From Clostridium sp. AF15-31 (GTDB lineage: Bacteria; Bacillota; Clostridia; Lachnospirales; Lachnospiraceae): DNA of 64,000 nucleotides. Made by a program: the position numbers and the translations under genes. Position 1 is the stretch's first letter. Every line of letters starts with the position of its first letter. Below are positions 45,645 to 53,446 of the stretch, one piece after another. The stretch spans positions 186,313-250,312 of the forward strand of contig NZ_QTXL01000004.1 of assembly GCF_003461625.1 (NCBI RefSeq), in the 5' to 3' direction. The notes beneath the pieces were generated by a model. The model saw only the letters and a program-made list of their open reading frames with translations. It did not search any database and had not been told where the DNA came from.

Positions 45645-48600
45645 ATGGAGCGCAGAAAAATTGGAGTTATTATCGCGCAGGCAGAAGAGAATTCACAGAG
45701 CCTGTTTATGAAAGGATTAATGGAGGAGGCATATGTCTATGGATACGATATATGTGTATTTTCCATGTACTTAAGATTTCAGGATACGCTGTATAGACAG
45801 ATTGGGGATTCGAATATTTATAATCTGATTCAATGGGATGCATTTGATGCGATCATTGTTCTTCCGGATACCATTCAGGCAACCGATATAGCAACCCGGT
45901 TAGAAGACAAAATTCACGAGGCATTCTCAGGAGTTGTTCTTTTCGTAGATAAGGACAGTCGTTATTTCCCGACTGTAAAGATAAATCATTATAAACCATA
46001 TAAGAAATTGATCGATCATTTGATCGAGGTTCATCACTATTCCGATATTATGTTTTTAGACGGGTGGAAGAATCATATTCATTCCATACAGAGAGAACAG
46101 GCATATAGAGACAGTCTGACGGAGCATGGAATTCCGGTTGATCCGAATAATATTTATTATGGCAATTACTGGTATGATTCCGGCAAAGAGGTTGTGAAGC
46201 TGATTCTGGATTCCAGAGAGAAACTTCCGGAGGCGATCGCATGTGCAAATGACTGTATGGCAATCGGGGTAGCGGCGGAATTATTCAGTAATCATATTCA
46301 TGTACCGGAGCAGGTAGCAGTGATTGGTTACGATTCTACCGAAGAAGGGAAAAACCTGAAATGCAAGTTAACATCCGCTGATATTCCGGCCAGAGAATGC
46401 GGCAGATATTGTGCGAAATATATCCATGCATCCTTTGAGAAAGAACCGATACCGGAATTTGAATCAGAATCCGTGATCTTTCAGGGGACAAGCTGCGGAT
46501 GCGAAGGGAAAATGCAGCCGGAAAAATATTTTGACGAAAAAGAGAATTTCTGGAATACGGATCATGCGAAGATGGGATACTCATCTTATTATAACAAGTT
46601 TATGGAGGATTTGTTATCTGAACGGGATCACAGAAGTTTTTTCAATACGATATTTCAGCATGTATATCAGGTGCGACCATTCCATTCGCTTAGTATATGC
46701 ATGAATGATTACTGGAATTCATCGGAGGTTATGATCAGTGAGGATGCAATGCGTTCTAACGGATATACGGACAAGATATATCGTATCATAAAATGTGGAC
46801 CGAGTGAACACACAGACAATCGTATCAGCTTTGATGACATATTTGAAATGAAAGAGATGATACCGGAACTATCTGAGCAAAGAGAGTGTCCGGAGACATT
46901 TTTCTTTACACCATTGTATTTTGATAACCGAAGCTTTGGTTATGCAGTTATTGGTTTTACAGATACAGAAGCACAGTTTACAGAGGTTTACATAAACTGG
47001 TTAAAGAGTATTATGCAGAGTATGGAAGCGTTTTATCGTCAGAATGGTCTGCGGGAGTTGTTGCGTCAGATGGAAGCAACACAGATTCGTGATGCAATGA
47101 CCGGCTTGTATAATTATAAGGGCTTCTTACAGAAGGGAAATGAGCTTTGCGAAAATGCGACATTTGATGGTAAATCAATAGCAGTGATCGCGATTGATAT
47201 TAATAAATTAAAGGATATCAATGCAAGCTATGGAAGAAAAGCAGGGGATGCTGCTATTTTGAAATTGGCACAGTTGATATCGGAAAGTCAGGATGATGAT
47301 GCTATATGTGCCCGTATCAGTAATGATGAATTCGTTGTTGCATTCCCGGTTGAAGCATCTGATGAAACATGCGGAGAGGGATTTATCAAAAGTCTGTCGG
47401 ATAAGATAAAGCAGTATAATGAATTGCGTAAAGAGGCCTATGAGCTTGAAATCTGCACGGGTATCCGTTGTGATATGATCTCCGGTTCGGAAGCCCTGGA
47501 TCATCTGATCAATGAAACTATCAATGTGAAGAACAATAAGAAAGCCATAGAGCAAGGAAAAGAGGAAAGGGCAGGTGTTCTGACGGATAAACAGAAAGCG
47601 GATGATCATTTGATGGAATTTATTCTGGATAATAACCGGTTTGTTTATCATTTCCAGCCAATTATCAATGCCAGAACAGGAGATGTTTATGCATATGAGG
47701 CTCTAATGCGTGCGGACACAGAGCGTAAGATTTCGCCGCTTGATATGCTGGAAAGTGCAGATCGTCTGAATCGTTTATATGATATAGAAAAAGCGACATT
47801 TTTTAATGTGGTTGATTACATAGAGGAACACTCTCAGGATTTTGAGGGTAAGAAAGTATTTATTAACAGTATTCCGGGGTATCAGCTGACAGGTAAGGAT
47901 AAGAAGAAATTAACTGAGATTATGGAACAGCATGCAGGAGAGCTTGTTGTTGAATTTACAGAAGAAACTGAGATGGGGGATGATCAGTTAAAGGAACTGA
48001 AGAACTCCTTTGCAAAGATGAACATTGAGACAGCTATTGATGATTATGGTTCCGGTTATTCCAATGTAAATAATCTGCTTCGGTATATGCCTCGGTTTGT
48101 AAAAATCGATCGTATGCTTATGACAGATATACACAAAGATATCCAGAAACAGCATTTTGTAAAGGATATTATAGAATTTGCGCATGATAATGATATTCTG
48201 ACGCTGGCAGAGGGAATTGAATTGACACAGGAGCTGCGGGAGGTTATTAAGTTGGGCGTTGATCTGATTCAGGGTTATTATACATCAAGGCCGCAGCCGT
48301 ATGTTGTGCGTTCAATCGATGAGCGTGTGATGAATGAAATTGTTCAATATAATCAGAGCCTGAATGCCAGACTGTATAAGAAAAAATATGAGACGGATTA
48401 TAATGATACGGTTTCCATGGTACAGCTTGCCGCTAATAAATATACAAGCATTAAGGTTAAAAAAGCGCGGGGAATTAATAAAAAGATCATAATCAAAGGT
48501 TCTGTTGGTTTCCAGCCGAATATACTGATGTCTGTAGAAGATGGATTCCGTGGCACCATCATACTTGAGAATGTCAGTCTTGCGGGAGAACGCGGAATTC

Positions 48601-49457
48601 CGTGTATTGATATCGGTAAGAAGTGTAATGTAAATCTTCAGATTACTGGAGAAAACGAACTACGTACAGGAGGTATCAGAGTTCCGGACAGTTCAGTGCT
48701 TACGGTTGTAGGAGACGGTAATCTGACGATCAATCTGAATTCGGGAAAATACTTTGGCATTGGTAATTCATTGGATGAATATCATGGCGAACTCAACTTC
48801 TATCAGGATGGTGGAATCATCATCAATGCAAATGGTATGAAGGGCATTGGTATTGGTTCCGGACTTGGCGGTGTTATCAATATCAAACGCGGACATTATG
48901 AGTTTGATATGAAAGGTCAGGAAGGAGCCTGTATCGGATCTGTAAACGGTGATTCCGAATTGTTTATAGAATACTGCGACATGGATATTTATTCCGGTAT
49001 ATCAAACGGTACGATCATTGGATCTGTAAATGGTGATGCAGATATTAAGCTTGAGAATATATCGGCAAAGCTTCAGGGGGCAGGTAATGTTATAACCGGT
49101 ATCGGAACGATTGCCGGTAACAGCTGTATGGTTCGTCTGGAAAATGTAAATATCTCGTCGAATATCCGTGCAAAGGAATGTTATGGCATTGGATGCCGTG
49201 CAGGAAAAACGGATATCTATATCGGATATGCAGCAGTTAAAAGCGTGGTACAGGGCAAGTCAGCGGTTGCCTTTGGTAATTCGGTCATGTCTGCCAAGCT
49301 GTACTGTTCCAATGCTGATGTTGGAACGAATGCCGTTACAGAGTTCAATTCAGATATCGGAGCACTTGAAAAGAATATACAACTGGAGAACGGTCGTGCA
49401 GAGTTTATCCTGAATGGACAGGAGGTCAAACGTCAGATTCTCGCAGCAAGATTATAA
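45645..49457 (+). CDS. Binding-protein-like / degenerate GGDEF / EAL / beta-helix fusion protein
   Basis: The 1270-aa soluble protein has no signal peptide or membrane helix. Residues 1-290 resemble the LacI/periplasmic-binding fold (RKIGVIIAQ, IACANDCMAIGVAAEL, VAVIGYDS). A linker or GAF-like region spans about 300-460. The GGDEF domain (about 475-630) reads SNDEF instead of GGDEF, so cyclase activity is unlikely. The EAL domain (about 655-905) keeps YEALMR, the Asn of FINS, EFTEE, DDYGSGYS, KIDR and AEGIE, so it should hydrolyse c-di-GMP. Residues about 935-1270 form a Gly-rich repeated right-handed-helix-like region (GIGIGSGLGG, CIGSVNGDSE, TIIGSVNGDAD). The N-terminal domain probably senses a small ligand inside the cell. 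Confidence 0.85.
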   Translation: MERRKIGVIIAQAEENSQSLFMKGLMEEAYVYGYDICVFSMYLRFQDTLYRQIGDSNIYNLIQWDAFDAIIVLPDTIQATDIATRLEDKIHEAFSGVVLFVDKDSRYFPTVKINHYKPYKKLIDHLIEVHHYSDIMFLDGWKNHIHSIQREQAYRDSLTEHGIPVDPNNIYYGNYWYDSGKEVVKLILDSREKLPEAIACANDCMAIGVAAELFSNHIHVPEQVAVIGYDSTEEGKNLKCKLTSADIPARECGRYCAKYIHASFEKEPIPEFESESVIFQGTSCGCEGKMQPEKYFDEKENFWNTDHAKMGYSSYYNKFMEDLLSERDHRSFFNTIFQHVYQVRPFHSLSICMNDYWNSSEVMISEDAMRSNGYTDKIYRIIKCGPSEHTDNRISFDDIFEMKEMIPELSEQRECPETFFFTPLYFDNRSFGYAVIGFTDTEAQFTEVYINWLKSIMQSMEAFYRQNGLRELLRQMEATQIRDAMTGLYNYKGFLQKGNELCENATFDGKSIAVIAIDINKLKDINASYGRKAGDAAILKLAQLISESQDDDAICARISNDEFVVAFPVEASDETCGEGFIKSLSDKIKQYNELRKEAYELEICTGIRCDMISGSEALDHLINETINVKNNKKAIEQGKEERAGVLTDKQKADDHLMEFILDNNRFVYHFQPIINARTGDVYAYEALMRADTERKISPLDMLESADRLNRLYDIEKATFFNVVDYIEEHSQDFEGKKVFINSIPGYQLTGKDKKKLTEIMEQHAGELVVEFTEETEMGDDQLKELKNSFAKMNIETAIDDYGSGYSNVNNLLRYMPRFVKIDRMLMTDIHKDIQKQHFVKDIIEFAHDNDILTLAEGIELTQELREVIKLGVDLIQGYYTSRPQPYVVRSIDERVMNEIVQYNQSLNARLYKKKYETDYNDTVSMVQLAANKYTSIKVKKARGINKKIIIKGSVGFQPNILMSVEDGFRGTIILENVSLAGERGIPCIDIGKKCNVNLQITGENELRTGGIRVPDSSVLTVVGDGNLTINLNSGKYFGIGNSLDEYHGELNFYQDGGIIINANGMKGIGIGSGLGGVINIKRGHYEFDMKGQEGACIGSVNGDSELFIEYCDMDIYSGISNGTIIGSVNGDADIKLENISAKLQGAGNVITGIGTIAGNSCMVRLENVNISSNIRAKECYGIGCRAGKTDIYIGYAAVKSVVQGKSAVAFGNSVMSAKLYCSNADVGTNAVTEFNSDIGALEKNIQLENGRAEFILNGQEVKRQILAARL

Positions 49458-49463
49458 ATAATT

Positions 49464-49569
49464 CCCGGCAGACTATTTCTGACAGATGGAATTGCCCCAC
49501 GACAAATGACGAATTAAGATTTCGTTGTGAGCAGTTTCATCTGTCAGGGAAAGATTGCCGGGGCTTTTT
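49464..49569 (+). terminator. Long hairpin terminator after the EAL fusion gene
   Basis: Nested arms CCCGGCA/TGCCGGG (49464-49470 and 49556-49562) and CTGACAGATG/CATCTGTCAG (49479-49488 and 49538-49547) surround a further weak stem, followed by CTTTTTG. Confidence 0.78.
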
Positions 49570-49607
49570 GAATTATAAAAAGGCTGTTCGTAGGTGACGG
49601 TGTTGGA

Positions 49608-49646
49608 ATAAAAAAACAGGTTTGCTTTTTTGAAGCAAACCTGTTT
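49608..49646 (-). terminator. Terminator of tRNA-Arg
   Basis: A perfect 14-bp stem (49614-49627 and 49633-49646) with a 5-base loop. Read on the minus strand it ends in a T-run, and it begins 8 bases after the tRNA. Confidence 0.85.
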
Positions 49647-49653
49647 CAGTTTA

Positions 49654-49727
49654 CGTGCATGAGAGGATTCGAACCCCCGACACCTTGGTCCGTAGCCAAG
49701 TGCTCTATCCAGCTGAGCTACATACAC
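49654..49727 (-). tRNA. tRNA-Arg (anticodon ACG)
   Basis: A 74-base cloverleaf on the minus strand. The acceptor stem GTGTATG pairs with CATGCAC, the D arm is AGCTCAGCTGGATAGAGC, the anticodon stem CTTGG/CCAAG encloses CTACGGA (anticodon ACG, wobble A expected to become inosine), and the T arm is GGGGGTTCGAATCCTCT. The discriminator is G and CCA is not encoded. Confidence 0.96.
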
Positions 49728-49796
49728 ACGTTGTTCAACAACAGATAGTATTCTATACCAGTTCTATAAATTTGTCAAACAAAATCTAAGATTTTC

Positions 49797-50537
49797 TTAA
49801 AAATTTTCTGTATTTTTTTCAAGACACAATTTGATCTGTGGCTGAGCACCATCTCCATAGATCATATTTTTAATCTCCTGCATTTCGAGGTCTGTTTGAG
49901 AGATAACATCAGCACAATGTTTTAAGCGACCGGAGATAAGTTCGGGATCGGCGACATCCTTTTTATAACGGAGCTGGTGGTCAAGACTTGCCCAGAAGTC
50001 CATCGCGATAGTACGGATCTGAACTTCTACCCGCATATTTCTCGTATGGTCGGCAAAGAAGACAGGAACTTCTATGATCAGATGAAGACTACGGTAACCA
50101 TTTGGCTTTGGATGGCTGATATAGTCTTTTGCCTCAATCAGAGTAATGTCATTCTGACTGATGAGCTTCTCTGCAACGGCGTAGATGTCATCGATAAAGG
50201 AACAGATAACACGGAGTCCCGCAACATCATTCAAATTATATACGATATTTTCTACAGATACCTGACATCCTTTTGAAGACAGTTTTGTTGCGATACTGAC
50301 CGGTTTCTTGATGCGCGATTGGATAAATTCAATCGGATTTCGGTTGTAGCGAACGCTGAAATCTGTATTTAATACATCCAGCTTGGTCTGAACTTCCTTG
50401 ATCGCACAGGAGTACATCATCATAAGCTCCTCGAATCGTTTCATGTCTTCTATAAAAGGATTCTGCTCCGGATATAGAAGTGCATCGATATAGCTTCTGT
50501 ATATATTTGTATTTGTATTATTATCTTTAGCAGACAT
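49797..50537 (-). CDS. Small alarmone synthetase (GTP pyrophosphokinase family)
   Basis: The 246-aa protein consists of a RelA/SpoT synthetase domain with helical flanks and no hydrolase or TGS domain, so it belongs to the small alarmone synthetase type (RelQ/YjbM-like). Motifs include KGCQVSVENIVYNLNDVAGLRVICSF in outline, the substrate loop PNGYRSLHLI, VEVQIRTIAMDFWASLDH and RYKKD. It should make (p)ppGpp. Start 50537 is nine bases after CGGAG; ATG 50543 and TTG 50567 are in frame but less well placed. Upstream lies a 78-bp tandem-repeat array. Confidence 0.88.
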   Translation of the reverse strand: MSAKDNNTNTNIYRSYIDALLYPEQNPFIEDMKRFEELMMMYSCAIKEVQTKLDVLNTDFSVRYNRNPIEFIQSRIKKPVSIATKLSSKGCQVSVENIVYNLNDVAGLRVICSFIDDIYAVAEKLISQNDITLIEAKDYISHPKPNGYRSLHLIIEVPVFFADHTRNMRVEVQIRTIAMDFWASLDHQLRYKKDVADPELISGRLKHCADVISQTDLEMQEIKNMIYGDGAQPQIKLCLEKNTENF

Positions 50538-50658
50538 ATTCATAATCTCCGTTTCTGTTTTAGGCAATCTTTATTTAATCAATTTGCATGAATAGACAAA
50601 ATAATATCATCCATATTATTCTACTACATTTTAAAGGTAGAGTATACTATAAAAACGT

Positions 50659-50950
50659 GATAAAATGAGCATTGCGACGGATGTGCTTGCACATGCCGGC
50701 ATAATGCGAAAAAAACATAGAGCCGACAGGCGATATGATAAAATGAGCATTGCGACGGATGTGCTTGCACAAGCCGGCATAATGCGAAAAAAACATAGAG
50801 CCGACAGGCGATATGATAAAATGAGCATTGCGACGGATGTGCTTGCACAAGCCGGCATAATGCGAAAAAAACATGGAACCGACAGGTGACATGATAAAAT
50901 GAGCATTGCGACGGAATGTGCTTGCACAAGCCGGCATAATGCGAGAAAGA
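50659..50950. repeat. Tandem array of a 78-bp hairpin-containing repeat (3.7 copies)
   Basis: Copies begin at 50659, 50737, 50815 and 50893, each opening with GATAAAATGAGCATTGCG; the last copy is truncated at about 58 bp. Each unit contains GCATT...AATGC arms around TGTGC/GCACA, a potential hairpin. Copies 1-3 are nearly identical, and copy 4 has one extra A. Because 78 is a multiple of three, several frames stay open, including a 26-aa plus-strand repeat (MSIATDVLAQAGIMRKKH...), but none has a ribosome site. The array fills the gap between two divergent genes. Confidence 0.9.
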
Positions 50951-50960
50951 AGTGAATTAT

Positions 50961-51809
50961 ATGAGATATTTGGATCGGCTGATTGCATCAGAGGTTCTTC
51001 CGAATGCTTATAAAGAGTGGCGGGGATACCGACAGAAGCTGACAGACTTTATAGAAGAAAATTGTGTGGCCGAAGGAGGGGGTAAGCCTGTTCTTGCTAT
51101 ATGGGGAGCAGGACGGTCAAATGACATCGATCTGGCAAGACTTGCAGAGAGATTTAAGCTGGTTTTGATCGATCGGGATGCAGAGGGACTTGTACAGGCG
51201 TGTAAGACCTATGGATTGGAGGGAACAGATGTTATTTGTGTGGATCTTCCTTTCTGGAATGTAGAGCTTGAGACTTATGAAATGTTTGAAGCATTGCTTG
51301 CAGAGGGTGAAGAGGCAGAGATCGTGATCGAGCATTTGAAACAGGTTGCATTTGACAACAGCCACAGGGTATTGCCGGATATTGGACGAAGGTTTGACTA
51401 CAGCGTCTGCGTAGGACTTCACAGCCAGTTGAATGCGAGATTTGCAGGCCTGTTATATATGTATCGGGAGAATTATGACGAGGAAGAATTGCAGATGATC
51501 GAGAATGCGATCCGGGCATTAAACGAAGCCGCGGTTACCCGGACAAATGATGTAATCTATATGCTGACGGAGAAATTAATGGTGTTCGGGTTAGAATGGG
51601 CAGTTGTAAATGAATCCGCTATGGATCAGTGGGAGAAGTTTGTTCCGGAGGATATTGAAGGTGCGTTGCAGCTTCGTCATGACATCGGAATGCATAAGGA
51701 TTTTGATATCCGGATCGAAGCGGAGCGGCGGTTGTTCTGGCCTTTTGCATGGGAGGAACGAAAGAAGGGGTATGTGATGGAACTGCTGGCAGTACAGCCT
51801 CTTGAATAA
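50961..51809 (+). CDS. Unrecognised soluble protein with a Rossmann-like nucleotide-binding motif
   Basis: The 282-aa product starts at ATG 50961 with a weak GAAAGAAG site. Near residue 45 it has VLAIWGAGRSNDIDLARLA followed by KLVLIDRD, resembling motif I and the acidic end of strand 2 in SAM-dependent methyltransferases. No catalytic motif is recognised, and there is no signal or membrane segment. The C-terminal 80 residues are Trp- and acid-rich. I do not know the family. The 78-bp repeat array ends about 10 bases upstream and would form its promoter region or leader. Confidence 0.7.
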   Translation: MRYLDRLIASEVLPNAYKEWRGYRQKLTDFIEENCVAEGGGKPVLAIWGAGRSNDIDLARLAERFKLVLIDRDAEGLVQACKTYGLEGTDVICVDLPFWNVELETYEMFEALLAEGEEAEIVIEHLKQVAFDNSHRVLPDIGRRFDYSVCVGLHSQLNARFAGLLYMYRENYDEEELQMIENAIRALNEAAVTRTNDVIYMLTEKLMVFGLEWAVVNESAMDQWEKFVPEDIEGALQLRHDIGMHKDFDIRIEAERRLFWPFAWEERKKGYVMELLAVQPLE

Positions 51810-51887
51810 TAGAGAATTGGGTATATACGAAGCCGGACAGAATATTAGCAAATTGAAGTGGGATGAACAGTAATAGAAAATCGGAAA

Positions 51888-51918
51888 AATTCCATAAAAA
51901 ACAGGGGTAAAAACGTAT
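51888..51918 (+). promoter_or_regulatory. Predicted ECF-type promoter of the sigma/anti-sigma operon
   Basis: AATTCCATAAAAA, then CGTAT with 20 bases between AATTCC (51888-51893) and CGTAT (51914-51918), 22 bases before the sigma start. The same two blocks at the same spacing occur at 53287-53317 before the VWA lipoprotein gene. Confidence 0.65.
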
Positions 51919-51939
51919 AGCGGTTATAGGGAGAGACAA

Positions 51940-52458
51940 ATGACAGACAGAGAATTTGGAAAATATATGTCTGCGATCGCACAGGGAGACCGGGAGAGCC
52001 TTCGGGCAGTGTATGATGAATATTTGAAGCTGATCTTTGCGGTGGTCTATGATACGATCCGGCAGAGAGAGGAAGCGGAGGATGTGACATCGGAGTTCTT
52101 CATCAAGCTTTATCGGATCGCAGACAGTTATAAGAAGGGAACCGGTCATAAGAGATGGCTTGTGACGATCGCAAAGAATATGGCGATCGACCGGATTCGA
52201 AAGATCGATCGTGAAATGCTGGTGGATGAAATGCCGGAGCGAAACGAAGGAAAGACGATGGAGAGTCAGGTAGTAGAGAACCTGACATTGAAGCAGGCAG
52301 TTGCCACGCTAAAACCGGAGGAGCAGGAGATTCTGGATCTGAAGGTAGTCGGAGGATTTACATTTAAAGAGATCGCGGAAATGAAAGGGCGACCGATCGG
52401 AACGATCACATGGATCTATAATCAGGCAATACAAAAATTAAGGAGGTGCAGGCTGTGA
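51940..52458 (+). CDS. ECF-type RNA polymerase sigma factor
   Basis: The 172-aa protein has region 2 (AVVYDTIRQREEAEDVTSE with the core-binding and -10 recognition part) and region 4 (LKPEEQEILDLKVVGGFTFKE as outline, with helix-turn-helix EIAEMKGRPIGTITW). Length and the lack of regions 1 and 3 identify an ECF factor. Its GTGA overlap with the anti-sigma gene indicates coupled translation. The matching promoter motif upstream suggests that it activates its own transcription. Confidence 0.93.
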   Translation: MTDREFGKYMSAIAQGDRESLRAVYDEYLKLIFAVVYDTIRQREEAEDVTSEFFIKLYRIADSYKKGTGHKRWLVTIAKNMAIDRIRKIDREMLVDEMPERNEGKTMESQVVENLTLKQAVATLKPEEQEILDLKVVGGFTFKEIAEMKGRPIGTITWIYNQAIQKLRRCRL

Positions 52459-53270
52459 GAGATGAACAGAATAAGAACAGACAGACGGAAGAAGACAGAT
52501 TCATAGAAGCTTATCTGAACCGAATCGATGCAGAAGCACCGGATCTGTGGGATCGGATCGAAGCAGGACTTGACCGTGAAGCAAAGGATGTAGAAGAAAA
52601 ACAAAAGAAAACCTCAAAGGTAAAATATGTAATTCCGGTTCTTGCAATCGCAGCGGTTCTTCTGGCAGCAGTGATCGTGACACCGTTGCTGTCTGATTCT
52701 AAGCGACATTCGAAAGAAATAAATGCGGGTAGGACAACAGATGTTTCAAATGATGGGCTGGATGCAGCTGAGAATTCAAATATATCCGATCAGGCGGAAG
52801 ATTATGTGGATGAAACAGCGGATTCCATACCGGAGACAGTACAGAATGAAACTGCCAACAGACCGACACAGAATACAACAGAAGATATACAGATGAATGG
52901 AGCCGGTGGAGATTCGTCCGGTGTTCAGGCGGAAGCAGGCCATACAACGAGTCAGACAGATGCACTGCAAAATGCTGGATGTACAGATCTTCAGGTGACG
53001 GAATCAGCTGATATGGATGCATGGCAGGAAATGAGTAATATAGCAGTTACACTTCAGATCACAGAGATTGTAACAGCAGAGCCGGATGCGGTACAAAAAT
53101 ATGTCGCAAAACTCTTGCAGGTATCTGATGCATCCGGGGAATTAATAACCGGTCAGGACATCGTATTGCAGCCGAAAGAAGCAGAGACATTTTCGGTAGG
53201 GGAAGAAGTAACAGGTACACTTCTCCGATATGATTCTGAACGACAGGCATGGATCTTAAGCAGACAGTAG
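52455..53270 (+). CDS. Membrane anti-sigma factor partner
   Basis: The 271-aa product starts at GTG 52455, eight bases after AGGAGG. A charged cytoplasmic segment (about 1-55, with APDLWDRIEAGL) precedes one membrane helix (about 58-79) and a Ser/Thr/Asn-rich extracytoplasmic stalk. A small beta-rich C-terminal domain follows (about 190-271). One-helix topology and gene order after an ECF factor fit an anti-sigma factor; no zinc HxxxCxxC motif is present. Confidence 0.75.
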   Translation: MRDEQNKNRQTEEDRFIEAYLNRIDAEAPDLWDRIEAGLDREAKDVEEKQKKTSKVKYVIPVLAIAAVLLAAVIVTPLLSDSKRHSKEINAGRTTDVSNDGLDAAENSNISDQAEDYVDETADSIPETVQNETANRPTQNTTEDIQMNGAGGDSSGVQAEAGHTTSQTDALQNAGCTDLQVTESADMDAWQEMSNIAVTLQITEIVTAEPDAVQKYVAKLLQVSDASGELITGQDIVLQPKEAETFSVGEEVTGTLLRYDSERQAWILSRQ

Positions 53271-53286
53271 TTGATCTGTAAGAAAA

Positions 53287-53317
53287 AATTCCATAAAAAG
53301 AGGATACCCATCCGTAT
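53287..53317 (+). promoter_or_regulatory. Second predicted ECF-type promoter, upstream of the VWA lipoprotein
   Basis: AATTCC (53287-53292), ATAAAAA, and CGTAT (53313-53317) at the same 20-base spacing as at 51888-51918. The leader to the VWA start would be about 120 bases. Confidence 0.62.
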
Positions 53318-53446
53318 CTTAGTCATAAAGAGAATAGATAGCTGTAAAATTTTGTTTTCACATTCGACGATTGATAACGGCGGAGGTGGTCAGAGCAGAA
53401 ATTATGCAGATATCGGATAGTGACTAAGATAAGGAGGGTATTTTTT

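Noticed and set aside
50659..50950. CRISPR array
   Set aside because: The units are directly adjacent 78-bp repeats without variable spacers, and no cas gene is near.
50624..50988. Three overlapping minus-strand frames of about 100 codons across the 78-bp repeat
   Set aside because: They stay open only because the period is a multiple of three. None has a plausible start context, and all encode the same DNA in different frames.
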